Virus record (IMG/VR): IMGVR_UViG_3300032285_003158
Location: 1 to 64,000 of that record
Reading direction: 5' to 3' (one strand)
DNA: 64,000 bases
DNA from: a virus
Every line of letters starts with the position of its first letter. Within the stretch, counting starts at the first letter, position 1. Below the pieces are notes generated by a model. That model ran no database searches. It saw only the letters and a program-made list of their open reading frames with translations, and was not told the origin of the DNA. This document shows positions 13,756-21,570 of the stretch, one piece after another. The position numbers and the translations under genes are program-made.

Positions 13756-14169
13756 ATGGCTACTCGTTCAATGATTGGTGTTCAGCGTGAAAATGGTACC
13801 ATCGAGGCTATTTACTGCCATTGGGATGGTTATATGGCGCACCATGGTCCTATCCTGTTGGAGGCCTACAATGGTCCACGCAAAATCGAAGCCTTGATCC
13901 GTCAAGGTGACCTATCATCCCTCGGCCGCCGATTGGTGAAAGATACCTTTATTCTCGATGATGATGATTTTTGTTCCGTTGCGGCTGGCGGAAACCATGC
14001 GGCGGTTTATGATGACATCCATGACCTCCGCGAACGCCAGGATTGGTGCGAGTATTTTTACATTTACGGCTTTGGTCGGTGGTGGGTGACCACCTGTGAT
14101 GAAACCGACCATCTGAGGACGCTGGAAGGATGGTTTAAGCCGGAGGAATTGTTGACCAATCCGGTCTGA
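13756..14169 (+). CDS. conserved phage protein (MATRSxIG family)
   Basis: 137 residues. The start MATRSMIGVQRENGTIEAIYCHWDGYMAHHGPILLEAYN is a well-known opening of a phage and plasmid family of unknown function, usually encoded in early accessory regions. The rest (DDIHDLRERQDWCEYFYIYGFGRWWVTTCDE) is aromatic-rich. AGAGGTAAAATATT precedes the ATG. The end overlaps the upstream half of the next promoter cassette. Confidence 0.75.
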   Translation: MATRSMIGVQRENGTIEAIYCHWDGYMAHHGPILLEAYNGPRKIEALIRQGDLSSLGRRLVKDTFILDDDDFCSVAAGGNHAAVYDDIHDLRERQDWCEYFYIYGFGRWWVTTCDETDHLRTLEGWFKPEELLTNPV

Positions 14170-14183
14170 CATTCCTGTGATGG

Positions 14184-14211
14184 TTGCCATTCCTACCGAA
14201 ACCTGTACAAT
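14184..14211 (+). promoter_or_regulatory. promoter cassette copy (plus)
   Basis: TTGCCA 14184-14189, 16-base spacer, TACAAT 14206-14211, leader with TTATCGAATCAAC. Preceded by the block TTGACCAATCCGGTC that also precedes other copies. Confidence 0.8.
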
Positions 14212-14244
14212 TCTCTTTATCGAATCAACAAACGAAAGCAAAAA

Positions 14245-14499
14245 ATGCGTCGTCGTCAAGTAATTAAGGGTTTCAAGAATAGCCAACGTATCCGTGTCAT
14301 TCTGGATGGTATTGGTTTTAATAGTACCGTGCAGGATGCACTGGAAGGTCCATTCACCATTCAGAATACTGTCATTCAGATTGCATTGGAGAAAATGATT
14401 AACGGCTCTCCAAAATCCACTGGTTTTGCTACTCGGGTTACCACCTATGATAGCAAAATGCGTGCCAAAGATTTTGATATTCAAATTGATCTCATCTAA
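14245..14499 (+). CDS. hypothetical protein
   Basis: 84 residues, basic N-terminus (MRRRQVIKGFKNSQRIRVILDGIGFNSTVQDALEGPFTIQNTVIQIALEKMINGSPKSTGFATRV...). GAAAGC before the ATG is a weak ribosome site. First gene of a tight operon running to 15582. No family recognised. Confidence 0.55.
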   Translation: MRRRQVIKGFKNSQRIRVILDGIGFNSTVQDALEGPFTIQNTVIQIALEKMINGSPKSTGFATRVTTYDSKMRAKDFDIQIDLI

Positions 14500-14507
14500 G
14501 GAATAAT

Positions 14508-14714
14508 ATGACCAGGACTGGTTTCGAATCTCTCGATAATGAGATTGAATGTATTGAAAGTGTGTATAAGTTCACCTCGATTCTAGATTCTCTTGAATAC
14601 ATCAAGCGGAATTTCGATGAGGGTTATCGTGGTACTAAATGCGGTCGAGAATTTCATGAGTTCTGCCGTATTGGTCGCCAAATGTTTGAATCTATTGAAA
14701 AAGAAAAGGTGTAA
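14508..14714 (+). CDS. hypothetical protein
   Basis: 68 residues, helical and charged (MTRTGFESLDNEIECIESVYKFTSILDSLEYIKRNFDEGYRG...). AAGGAATAAT precedes the ATG, 8 bases after the previous stop. Not recognised. Confidence 0.55.
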   Translation: MTRTGFESLDNEIECIESVYKFTSILDSLEYIKRNFDEGYRGTKCGREFHEFCRIGRQMFESIEKEKV

Positions 14715-14716
14715 TT

Positions 14717-14959
14717 ATGTCTGTTATGTCAAATCTGGCTATTGACCTCGAAAATATGATCGAGTCGGGTTATAATGATAATGAGATTGCATCGGCTCTC
14801 GGTGTATCGATTATGATTGTCTCACAGTTCCGTGAAGAATTCGTCCAATACGAGGATCGTGATTATGACGATTCTATGGATGGTGATTTTGATTCTGCCA
14901 TGGCATCAGCCGGATATGGTACTGATGAAGATTATGGTTATTCAGGAGAAGATTTTTGA
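14717..14959 (+). CDS. small HTH protein with acidic tail
   Basis: 80 residues. Residues 13-36 (MIESGYNDNEIASALGVSIMIVSQ) fit a helix-turn-helix: helix, 'GYND-EIA' then A-L-G-V turn and recognition helix. A long Asp/Glu/Tyr/Gly tail (EDRDYDDSMDGDFD... DEDYGYSGEDF) follows, as in other phage transcription-related small proteins. Likely binds DNA or RNA polymerase; inference only. Its stop overlaps the next ATG (TGATG). Confidence 0.55.
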   Translation: MSVMSNLAIDLENMIESGYNDNEIASALGVSIMIVSQFREEFVQYEDRDYDDSMDGDFDSAMASAGYGTDEDYGYSGEDF

Positions 14960-15099
14960 TGAGTAATTCTAAGTTTGTAATCAAATTGAAAATGCCCAAG
15001 CCGTATACTCGCAAGAGTATTAAGCCAAGGCAGGCTCATAAACTGGCCAATCGTCCACAGAGGCATGAAAAACACAAAAAGGATTATTGTGATGAGTGA
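14959..15099 (+). CDS. small basic protein
   Basis: 46 residues, strongly basic (MSNSKFVIKLKMPKPYTRKSIKPRQAHKLANRPQRHEKHKKDYCDE). Start overlaps the previous stop (TGATG) and its end overlaps the next start by 8 bases, both signs of a real coupled gene. Nucleic-acid binding is possible from charge. Confidence 0.5.
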   Translation: MSNSKFVIKLKMPKPYTRKSIKPRQAHKLANRPQRHEKHKKDYCDE

Positions 15100-15277
15100 A
15101 AATTTTATTGAACGATTGATGTATTATATCTCCGGTATCATTGTATTGATATCCGGATTTATGATATTCCATACATGGAATGAACCAACCAATGAATATA
15201 TTGCATGGTTTGTGGCACTATTTGGTTGGTTACCCGATTTCATTTACGGTTCAATGGACAAAACGGATACAGAATGA
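15092..15277 (+). CDS. small two-helix membrane protein
   Basis: 61 residues (MSENFIERLMYYISGIIVLISGFMIFHTWNEPTNEYIAWFVALFGWLPDFIYGSMDKTDTE): two hydrophobic segments, about residues 10-26 and 37-53, separated by a polar turn. Start at 15092 is chosen over 15065 because it follows AAGGATTATTGTG and couples to the upstream stop. Its stop overlaps the next start (ATGA). Confidence 0.55.
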   Translation: MSENFIERLMYYISGIIVLISGFMIFHTWNEPTNEYIAWFVALFGWLPDFIYGSMDKTDTE

Positions 15278-15582
15278 AGATTGCAAAAGAAACTACCGTA
15301 TGGAAAAGCGGTAAGGTCAAGAACCATACCTATTTTCTCAATGATTCTATGACCAAAATGCTTGGTTATATTCCCGTTGGTCAAACTGAAAAGGTTATGT
15401 TCAAAAAGGAACAAAACTTTGATAAGAAGTATCGACAGTTTGAGATTCTCAAAGTCGAAACTCTGAAAAAGACCAAGGTGGTTATTGGTTCTAAGGGTAA
15501 CAAATACTATATCTCTGAATCTGGTTGTTCTTGTCCTGGTTTCACTTATCGGGGCAAATGTAAACATATGGAAACCAATTGA
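15274..15582 (+). CDS. SWIM zinc-finger protein
   Basis: 102 residues. The C-terminus GNKYYISESGCSCPGFTYRGKCKHMETN has the SWIM pattern C-x-C-x(n)-C-x-H, a zinc module found in DNA-associated and ubiquitin-like enzymes. Here it stands alone with an N-terminal beta domain. Probably DNA- or protein-binding. The ATGA start overlaps the membrane protein's stop. Confidence 0.65.
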   Translation: MKIAKETTVWKSGKVKNHTYFLNDSMTKMLGYIPVGQTEKVMFKKEQNFDKKYRQFEILKVETLKKTKVVIGSKGNKYYISESGCSCPGFTYRGKCKHMETN

Positions 15583-15665
15583 TTATTGTTATTACAACCG
15601 ACACCGCGGACTGTACGCTTTTGGCAACCAGTTTGGCAACATAATATATGCAAGTTTACCACAAA

Positions 15666-15965
15666 ATGAATAAGATTCACGTTTGGACTGAAACTCGAAG
15701 GAATTATGGTACGCCAGAATCTCCTGAATGGGGTCATTCTGGTCTCGAAAATTTCTTCATCATCAATTTCAAGGGCGGAGAAACCGAAGCAACCGCCACC
15801 GTGGCGTCCAAGCGTGGAAAGATCGAGTCTGATACACCGATGCTCACCCGCAAGATCCTAGGCTGGAGGATCGTTCCAGAGAACTACAGGACCCAATTTG
15901 AGCGGGATCAGGTCTACTATGAGGGCAAGGTCTTCCACCCCGTGGAGTTGATCGACAATAGTTGA
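15666..15965 (+). CDS. hypothetical protein
   Basis: 99 residues from MNKIHVWTETRRNYGTPESPEWGHSGLENFFIINFKGGET...; an in-frame ATG at 15648 would add six residues. No clear ribosome site precedes either. The frame becomes GC-richer after about 15760, like the 6-8 kb island. A TTGGCA repeat pair (15621, 15633) and AT-rich TAATAT lie upstream, a weak promoter at best. Confidence 0.55.
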   Translation: MNKIHVWTETRRNYGTPESPEWGHSGLENFFIINFKGGETEATATVASKRGKIESDTPMLTRKILGWRIVPENYRTQFERDQVYYEGKVFHPVELIDNS

Positions 15966-15993
15966 CCAATCCGGTCAAGATTGCCAGTGATGG

Positions 15994-16021
15994 TTGCCAT
16001 CTCCACTGGTTCCTGTACACT
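15994..16021 (+). promoter_or_regulatory. promoter cassette copy (plus)
   Basis: TTGCCA 15994-15999, 16-base spacer, TACACT 16016-16021, leader with TTGTCGATTCAAC; preceded by TTGACCAATCCGGTC as at 14152. Confidence 0.8.
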
Positions 16022-16058
16022 CTCTTTTGTCGATTCAACAAACAAACGAAAGATTTTT

Positions 16059-16904
16059 ATGTCACAAATTTTCATGGTTGGTTCCAAGTTTGCAGCGGTC
16101 ATCAACGGCAAGACCGTCACACGGTCTAAGCGTGAACACCTGGAATATGCCATCCGTAAGTCCACGGAAACCGTCGGTGCCGCACCAGTTGCCGTCAAAC
16201 CAAAATGCATTTTTTCTCCAACCAAACGTTTCGAATTCATCAATAAATTTATTAAACTACTTGGTCGTGGAGCCATCAATTCGTTCATTGTTACTGGTTC
16301 GGGTGGTATTGGAAAAACTACGGCCGTTATTAACGCATTGAATGAAATGAATTTGGTAGAAGATACTCCCAACAATCCTGGTGGTGATTTTATGGTTATT
16401 CGAGGTTTCTCTACGCCTCGGGCTTTGTATGAAACTCTGTGGAATTTCAAGGATAAAATCCTTGTATTGGATGATGCGGACCAAGCGTGGAAAGATCCTT
16501 TGTCGTCCAACCTACTCAAGGCGTGTTTGGATGATAAAAAGGTCCGTATTGTAAACTGGTCATCTTCACGTGAAGATTCGGAAATTCCAACTCGATTCAT
16601 TTATACTGGAAAAATCATTTTTGTATCAAATTTGTCAATTGATAATTTTCCTCAAGCCATTGTGTCACGGTCGCAAAAAGTTGATTTGACTTTGGATACA
16701 GATGAGAAAGTCGAATTGATTACTGAGGTAATTAAAGATACTGGTTATTCGAAGCAGTATCAAGATGATGTTACTAATTTTGTTATTGCATACGCTAATG
16801 ATGCAAAAGACCTGAATATTCGTTCGGCATTATCATTGTTTACGTTGCGTGAAAATTTTGGTGATGATTGGCAAGACATTGCTCGTTATTCATTCTGTGT
16901 GTAA
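16059..16904 (+). CDS. AAA+ ATPase
   Basis: 281 residues. Walker A GSGGIGKTT (about residue 90), Walker B KILVLDDAD, and a downstream sensor-like FVSN segment. After a 50-residue N-terminal extension it has the layout of a small phage AAA+ ATPase seen in several tailed phages (VTGSGGIGKTT..., FSTPRALYETLWNFKDKILVLDDAD). Such proteins may load helicases or remodel DNA-protein complexes; the exact role is not known. Own cassette promoter. Confidence 0.75.
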   Translation: MSQIFMVGSKFAAVINGKTVTRSKREHLEYAIRKSTETVGAAPVAVKPKCIFSPTKRFEFINKFIKLLGRGAINSFIVTGSGGIGKTTAVINALNEMNLVEDTPNNPGGDFMVIRGFSTPRALYETLWNFKDKILVLDDADQAWKDPLSSNLLKACLDDKKVRIVNWSSSREDSEIPTRFIYTGKIIFVSNLSIDNFPQAIVSRSQKVDLTLDTDEKVELITEVIKDTGYSKQYQDDVTNFVIAYANDAKDLNIRSALSLFTLRENFGDDWQDIARYSFCV

Positions 16905-16927
16905 TCTCATACAGAGTTCGATTATCA

Positions 16928-16935
16928 CATAAATA
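16928..16935 (+). promoter_or_regulatory. possible T4-type late promoter in a hairpin
   Basis: CATAAATA, 18 bases before the HNH gene, inside the inverted repeat CACATA-AATA-TATGTG (16926-16941). Confidence 0.45.
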
Positions 16936-16953
16936 TATGTGAAAGGACACTAT

Positions 16954-17505
16954 ATGATAAAACATAAACATCACATTATACCAAGGCATGCCGGAGGAAC
17001 AGATGATCCATCTAATATCATTGAACTGAATTTGCATGAACACGCTGAGGCTCATAAAAAACTTTATGAGGAATATGGAAGACCAGAAGATAAATTGGCT
17101 TGGCAATGTCTATCAGGTATGTTATCTAAAGAAGAAATTATACAACAAATTTGTAAGTTGGCCGGTGAAAAAGGTGGCGCAAAAGGTGGCCGCGCCGGTA
17201 GGGGCAAAAAACAAACAAATGAACACATTGAGAGTCGTAAGGTTTTCGGTGAAAAAAATGGAATGTACGGACGAAAATGGTCGGAAGAAGAAAATAAAAA
17301 ACGAAAAGACTTTATGAAGAATAAAGTGAGAGAATCTTCAGGTGAATGGCTAGGCACAACAAATTTACTTAATTCTGTAAAAAGAAGGAAAGAGCTGGGT
17401 GTGTTGCCGAGCCAATTGGAGTGGACCTGCAATTGTGGGAAAACTGGTAAAGGTTTATCAAATTATACCAGATGGCATGGAAACAATTGTAAATTAAAGA
17501 GGTAA
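16954..17505 (+). CDS. HNH homing endonuclease (free-standing)
   Basis: 183 residues. N-terminal HNH module: HKHHIIPRHAGGTDDPSNIIELNLHEHAEAHKKLY, with the H-H catalytic pair, the N, and the H-x3-H ending. The middle has NUMOD3-like basic repeats (NGMYGRKWSEEENKKRKDF). C-terminal CNCGKTGKGLSNYTRWHGNNC is a possible zinc finger. AAAGGA before the ATG. It sits between two cellular-type operon genes, as free-standing homing genes do, and shares its N-terminus with the HNH gene at 55068-55268. Confidence 0.85.
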   Translation: MIKHKHHIIPRHAGGTDDPSNIIELNLHEHAEAHKKLYEEYGRPEDKLAWQCLSGMLSKEEIIQQICKLAGEKGGAKGGRAGRGKKQTNEHIESRKVFGEKNGMYGRKWSEEENKKRKDFMKNKVRESSGEWLGTTNLLNSVKRRKELGVLPSQLEWTCNCGKTGKGLSNYTRWHGNNCKLKR

Positions 17506-17509
17506 AATA

Positions 17510-17689
17510 ATGGATAATGATGAGTACGGTAAACGTATGATGAGAGTTTTTTGTTCGGAATGTAATGAGTTCCATGATGCAGAAGAGGTAAAATTTCTGA
17601 ACATTGAAGAGGACTTTATGGGTCGGGATTTGATGACATTCGAATGTCACCTTACCAATACCGAACAAAAGTCTCATGTTTTTGGTTAA
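17510..17689 (+). CDS. small zinc-finger-like protein
   Basis: 59 residues: MRVFCSECNEFHDAEEV ... LMTFECHLTNTEQKSH. C-x2-C and a later C-x-H suggest a small zinc ribbon. AAAGAGGTAAAATA precedes the ATG, 4 bases after the HNH gene. Function unknown. Confidence 0.55.
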   Translation: MDNDEYGKRMMRVFCSECNEFHDAEEVKFLNIEEDFMGRDLMTFECHLTNTEQKSHVFG

Positions 17690-17694
17690 AACAC

Positions 17695-17723
17695 TTGCCA
17701 TTGTACCAGAACTATGGTATGAT
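17695..17723 (+). promoter_or_regulatory. promoter cassette copy (plus), 17-base spacer
   Basis: TTGCCA 17695-17700, 17-base spacer, TATGAT 17718-17723, leader ACACATATCGAAACTTGAGAGG. Confidence 0.8.
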
Positions 17724-17751
17724 ACACATATCGAAACTTGAGAGGTAAAAA

Positions 17752-18894
17752 ATGTTGAATCGTAATGCAAAGGCTTTCATCACCGCAGCCGAAGAAATTT
17801 TCGGTACTGATGCTATACTTACCCGTGATGAGATTACCCGTGTGGTTAATGAGAAGTCTTTGCCTCAACCATATTGGCTGTTTAATAAGACTGATTATCG
17901 TGTTGGTCGTGGGCAATATAAACTGCCGTCGATCAACAGTAAGCCTAAGGTAAATACTCCTGAACCAATGACAATTGATATGTCTGCACAGGTTATGGCT
18001 CTGCGCCAGCCTAAACTGATTGATGAATCTGATCCTGCTATCCCACAAAAGTTTGCAGATTATGTTCCATTCGGTTTCTTCAAAGATATGCGTAGTATCG
18101 TACAATCTAAGAGTTTCTATCCTGTATTCGTTACTGGTCAATCTGGTAATGGTAAGACTCTGATGGTCGAGCAAGTATGTGCTGAATTGCACCGTGAATG
18201 TATCCGAGTCAATATCTCGATTGAGACTGATGAGTCCGATTTGCTTGGTGGTCCAACTCTAATCAATGGCAGTATCGTTAATCGAGATGGTCCCGTTCTT
18301 ATTGCAATGAAACGCGGTGCAGTATTGCTTATCGACGAGGTAGACCGCGGTTCAAATAAACTTATGTGCCTGCAAGGTATTCTTGAGGGCAAGCCGTACT
18401 ATAACAAGAAGTCCGGTGAGAATGTTTATCCTGCACCAGGTTTCAATATCATCGCAACCGCCAACACCAAAGGTATGGGTGCCGATGAAGGTAAATATCT
18501 TGCACAGATTCTGGACTCCGCATTTCTTGAGCGATTCCCTATTACTGTGGAACAGGAATTCCCAGATACCAAAACTGAGAGGAAGATTCTCAGCCCTCTT
18601 ATTGATGATAAAGAATTCGTTGATAACCTGGTCCAATGGGCCGATGTTATTCGAAAGAGTTACCAAGAAGGTGCAGTTGATGAGGTTATTTCAACTCGCC
18701 GATTGGTCCATATCGCAAAGGCTTATGCCATTTTTGGTGATAAGATGAAGGCTATTACCCTTTGCGTGAATCGTTTTGATGAAGAAACTAAACTCGGTTT
18801 TCTTGATCTGTATGCCAAGGTTGATGCAAAGGTCGAAGCTGTTGACCCACCAGAAATGGTGAAGGCTCATGTATCCGACGATATTCCATTTTAA
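17752..18894 (+). CDS. cobS: MoxR/CobS-type AAA+ ATPase
   Basis: 380 residues. After an N-terminal region (about 110 residues) comes the ATPase: Walker A GQSGNGKT, NISIETDESDLLGG, Walker B VLLIDEVDRG, sensor 1 FNIIATANT, and the arginine-finger region FLERFPI. This matches the cobS annotated in T4-like cyanophages, a MoxR-class ATPase that normally works with a VWA partner (CobT). The 738-residue HExxH/VWA protein at 2494-4710 is the obvious partner here. A role in cobalamin synthesis is unproven; protein or metal-centre remodelling is as likely. GAGAGGTAAAAA precedes the ATG. Confidence 0.85.
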   Translation: MLNRNAKAFITAAEEIFGTDAILTRDEITRVVNEKSLPQPYWLFNKTDYRVGRGQYKLPSINSKPKVNTPEPMTIDMSAQVMALRQPKLIDESDPAIPQKFADYVPFGFFKDMRSIVQSKSFYPVFVTGQSGNGKTLMVEQVCAELHRECIRVNISIETDESDLLGGPTLINGSIVNRDGPVLIAMKRGAVLLIDEVDRGSNKLMCLQGILEGKPYYNKKSGENVYPAPGFNIIATANTKGMGADEGKYLAQILDSAFLERFPITVEQEFPDTKTERKILSPLIDDKEFVDNLVQWADVIRKSYQEGAVDEVISTRRLVHIAKAYAIFGDKMKAITLCVNRFDEETKLGFLDLYAKVDAKVEAVDPPEMVKAHVSDDIPF

Positions 18895-18913
18895 TTAAAG
18901 AAAGAAGTATATT

Positions 18914-19231
18914 ATGACTCAAACTGTCCGCAAGGGTAAGGTAAATCGCCATGAAAAGATCACTCAAGTTTTGCTGAGTGGTAAGCCAGTATCACCAGAA
19001 GAAATTCTTTCGGTATTTGAAGGTACTGACCAAGAATCGGTGCTATATCGCCTAAGTACAAACATCTATAATATCCGTCTTGATGGTGGTATTGTCAAGG
19101 TAATTAAATCTGGCCGCAAGGTAACTGGTTATCAATTGGTGAATTATGAAGAATTTGATCCGAATGGTCGATATTTTGGTCGCCGACCAGTGTCCCAAAC
19201 TGAACCTATTGTGGAAACTGAATATGTCTAA
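18914..19231 (+). CDS. possible winged-helix protein
   Basis: 105 residues. KITQVLLSGKPVSPEEILSVF... VLYRLSTNIYNIRLDGGIVKVIKSGRKVTGYQLVN reads like a winged-helix DNA-binding domain (three helices, then a beta hairpin). AAAGAAGTATATT precedes the ATG, 19 bases after cobS. Its stop overlaps the next start. Regulator role is inference. Confidence 0.55.
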   Translation: MTQTVRKGKVNRHEKITQVLLSGKPVSPEEILSVFEGTDQESVLYRLSTNIYNIRLDGGIVKVIKSGRKVTGYQLVNYEEFDPNGRYFGRRPVSQTEPIVETEYV

Positions 19232-19655
19232 TAATGGTTTTAATGGTATGAGTGCTACAGATTTGGAACCTAAAATCGTATGTAATCGTATTCGTACACC
19301 TGATGGCACGGTGATTTATTCTCGCCATCGACATGATTATGTGTGTCATGTTGATGATAATGGCTTCGAATATGTTGTTGATGGTGGGCTCGATTATCTG
19401 AAACGTGCGCGGTCGGATCGTGCGCCGTCGGCAGTAGAAATGTCGGTGTATTCAACGGATCCGCATGAGGTAATTCGAGAGGCTTTTGCTTGGGGGTCCC
19501 GAGGTATCAAAGGCGATCAACCTGTTATGTATCTTACTCTTATGAATATGCAGACGGAACATATTGAGGCAATTCTAGATACTCAACGACATATTACTCC
19601 TGTGATTCGCAAAGTGTTTGAAGACGAATTGAAATATAGGAAACAAAATGGTTGA
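19224..19655 (+). CDS. conserved phage protein
   Basis: 143 residues, MSNNGFNGMSATDLEPKIVCNRIRTPDGTVIYSRHRHDYVCHVDDNG... The 'TPDGTxIxSRHRHDYVxHxDxNG' start and 'VYSTDPHEVIREAFAWGSRG... YLTLMNMQTEHIEAIL' middle is a pattern widespread in tailed phages with no known function. Start at 19224 overlaps the previous gene by 8 bases. Confidence 0.75.
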   Translation: MSNNGFNGMSATDLEPKIVCNRIRTPDGTVIYSRHRHDYVCHVDDNGFEYVVDGGLDYLKRARSDRAPSAVEMSVYSTDPHEVIREAFAWGSRGIKGDQPVMYLTLMNMQTEHIEAILDTQRHITPVIRKVFEDELKYRKQNG

Positions 19656-20007
19656 AAACGGTAAATATTATAAAGGCGATTCTGTTGCCGTATTGGTGTC
19701 GGAAGGGCATGGTGCAGGTTGGTCCTCATGGGCACACACCGAAGAACAGCAAAAGTTGGCAATGTTCGATCCTGAGATTGTACAATGGATTTTGGACGGC
19801 AAACCTAATAACCATTTGGTTTTTGCTGATCCAATGCACCGTGGTTCATACTTTACTGATAAGTATGGTGGTACCTATTTCTATGATGGTGGTTTTGATG
19901 GCCTTATTGTTGAATGGGTTAAGGTAGGCACCAAGTTTCGTATTACCGAATATGATGGTTGCGAGGATATTCAGACTATGGAAAATGTAAAATGGATCGA
20001 AGCATGA
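19648..20007 (+). CDS. conserved phage protein
   Basis: 119 residues. 'VAVLVSEGHGAGWSSWA... QQKLAMFDPEIVQWI... GGTYFYDGGFDGLIVEWVKVGTKFRITEYDG' resembles a common phage family whose members hold a 'S-x-G-x-GAGW-x-(T/S)W' motif. Function unknown. Overlaps the previous gene by 8 bases and the next by 4. Confidence 0.7.
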   Translation: MVENGKYYKGDSVAVLVSEGHGAGWSSWAHTEEQQKLAMFDPEIVQWILDGKPNNHLVFADPMHRGSYFTDKYGGTYFYDGGFDGLIVEWVKVGTKFRITEYDGCEDIQTMENVKWIEA

Positions 20008-20135
20008 GTGAATCTCTAAATAGCGAGATGGATTTTTTCTTTTTTCTTGATGCGTGGAACTATTGTCGCCTAGAGAAAATTACCATGGATAAAATCAAAC
20101 GCAAGAATTGGACTACTTGGACTATTGTGAAGTGA
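20004..20135 (+). CDS. small hypothetical protein
   Basis: 43 residues (MSESLNSEMDFFFFLDAWNYCRLEKITMDKIKRKNWTTWTIVK). ATG overlaps the upstream stop (ATGA). Aromatic run FFFF then a basic tail. Not recognised. Confidence 0.45.
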   Translation: MSESLNSEMDFFFFLDAWNYCRLEKITMDKIKRKNWTTWTIVK

Positions 20136-20141
20136 GGTTGT

Positions 20142-20540
20142 ATGGCAACATTTAAAGATAAACAAATTCTCGCACATTTGGTGAAACACAAACAAGCAGA
20201 TATTCCTCTTCCTGTTTGGTATTGGATTAACCCAATGACTGGAGTTAAAATCTCACCTACTTTTCCAACAAAAGATGATGCAGATAAATGGTTTGACGAT
20301 CTTGTTGCTGTGCATAATGATACCTATGACCTATTGAATCGGTCCAAAGAAGGTAAAATTTTCAATGTTAAAGCAGTTATTGATAATAGTGGTATCATTT
20401 CATCGACTAAAACGAAGAAGTGCCCATTTGCATATCAGATTACTGGTGATGTTTTGTCTGTGAATATACTCGGTACAGATTTGGGTGATGCTCGAACTCG
20501 ACTAGAAGAATTCTTTGATATTATTGACTGGTTGGATTAA
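20142..20540 (+). CDS. hypothetical protein
   Basis: 132 residues. Two halves: MATFKDKQILAHLVKHKQADIPLPVWYWINPMTGVKISPTFPTKDDADKWFDDL, and a beta-rich C-terminal part (VLSVNILGTDLGDARTRLEEFFDIIDWLD). Six bases after the previous stop, leader AGTGAGGTTGT. Not recognised. Confidence 0.6.
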   Translation: MATFKDKQILAHLVKHKQADIPLPVWYWINPMTGVKISPTFPTKDDADKWFDDLVAVHNDTYDLLNRSKEGKIFNVKAVIDNSGIISSTKTKKCPFAYQITGDVLSVNILGTDLGDARTRLEEFFDIIDWLD

Positions 20541-20559
20541 TTTATTTTTGGAGTATAAT

Positions 20560-21219
20560 ATGTACGTTAACATTGGACCTTTTAAAAACTGGATTGGCCC
20601 ATATCAAATTTCCGACCATCTGCAATTCTTTGGTGTATCTAAGGATAAGTGCCATGAGATTGGTGAATTTCTATCCGAGAAAACTTGGTTAGGTCCAATC
20701 TGTACATGGATTGATAAGCGTCGTAAACGTAAGGTTGTTATTCGTATTGACAAGTATGATACTTGGAATATGGATGGTACTCTTGCTCCTATTATTCTTC
20801 CTATGTTGGTTCAATTGAAAGCAACCAAACACGGTGCGCCTTATGTTGATGATAATGATGTACCTGAATACATTCGATCCACCAGTGCGAAGCCAAAAGA
20901 GAATGAGTGGGATACTGATGGTTATCATTTTGATCGGTGGGATTGGGTACTTGATGAAATGATTTGGTCATTTGAACAACTGCAACCTGATTCTAAATGG
21001 GAAGAACAATATCATTCTGGTGTGCGAGATTTTAAATTTGTCGAATCTGAACAAGAATATACAGATTCTGAAACAGGTAAAGTATCAAAAACATTTGAAA
21101 TGATAAAAGGTCCTAATGATACTCATGTGTTTGATGCTGAGGGTTTCGAGAAGCATGTTAAGAGGATGGATGCCGGACTGTTGCTTTTTGGCAAATATTT
21201 TCGTCATCTGTGGGACTAA
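20560..21219 (+). CDS. conserved phage protein
   Basis: 219 residues beginning MYVNIGPFKNWIGPYQISDHLQFFGVSKDKCHEIGEFL; TTTGGAGTATAAT precedes. The IGPxxxWIGPYQIA-type opening and the later conserved H-x-FDRWDWVLDEMIWSFEQL segment are familiar from many tailed phages of Gram-negative bacteria. A real, conserved family without a known role. Confidence 0.75.
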   Translation: MYVNIGPFKNWIGPYQISDHLQFFGVSKDKCHEIGEFLSEKTWLGPICTWIDKRRKRKVVIRIDKYDTWNMDGTLAPIILPMLVQLKATKHGAPYVDDNDVPEYIRSTSAKPKENEWDTDGYHFDRWDWVLDEMIWSFEQLQPDSKWEEQYHSGVRDFKFVESEQEYTDSETGKVSKTFEMIKGPNDTHVFDAEGFEKHVKRMDAGLLLFGKYFRHLWD

Positions 21220-21222
21220 TAG

Positions 21223-21251
21223 TTGCCAACCACATGGACTTGTGATACACT
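21223..21251 (+). promoter_or_regulatory. promoter cassette copy (plus), 17-base spacer
   Basis: TTGCCA 21223-21228, 17-base spacer, TACACT 21246-21251, followed by AGTCTTATCG. It heads the operon that starts with the ATT-initiated gene. Confidence 0.75.
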
Positions 21252-21282
21252 AGTCTTATCGTAATTTGTTAGGAGAATTAAA

Positions 21283-21570
21283 ATTTCAGGCGGTCATTTT
21301 AATTATGAGCAATATCGTATTCAACGTATTGCAGATGAAATCGAGCAATTGATTCTGTCGAATGATAGAAACGCACTAAACGAATGGGGCGATCCAATTG
21401 GTCGTGGATACTCTAAAGAAACTATCAAAGAATTCGAGATTGGACTAGATCATTTGAAGAAGGCTATTATCTATGCACAACGCATTGATTGGTTGGTTTC
21501 TGGTGATGATGGCGAAGAATCATTTCATCAACGATTGTTATCTGATTTGGAGAAGATGCGGGATGAATGA
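21283..21570 (+). CDS. MSGGxF-family phage protein, apparent ATT start
   Basis: 95 residues if initiated at ATT 21283: (M)SGGHFNYEQYRIQRIADEIEQLI ... QRIDWLVSGDDGEESFHQRLLSDL. The conserved family begins exactly MSGGxFxY and ends DWLxSGDDGEESFHxRL. In this frame there is no ATG, GTG or TTG between the stop at 21262-21264 and the TTG at 21349, which would remove 22 conserved residues. The ATT has an ideal AGGAG (21271-21275) seven bases away. Function of the family is unknown. Confidence 0.75.
   Translation: MSGGHFNYEQYRIQRIADEIEQLILSNDRNALNEWGDPIGRGYSKETIKEFEIGLDHLKKAIIYAQRIDWLVSGDDGEESFHQRLLSDLEKMRDE

Noticed and set aside
17752-18894. Cobalamin biosynthesis as the function of the CobS-like ATPase
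   Set aside because: No other cobalamin genes are present; MoxR-type ATPases with VWA partners have many roles, so only the family name is kept.
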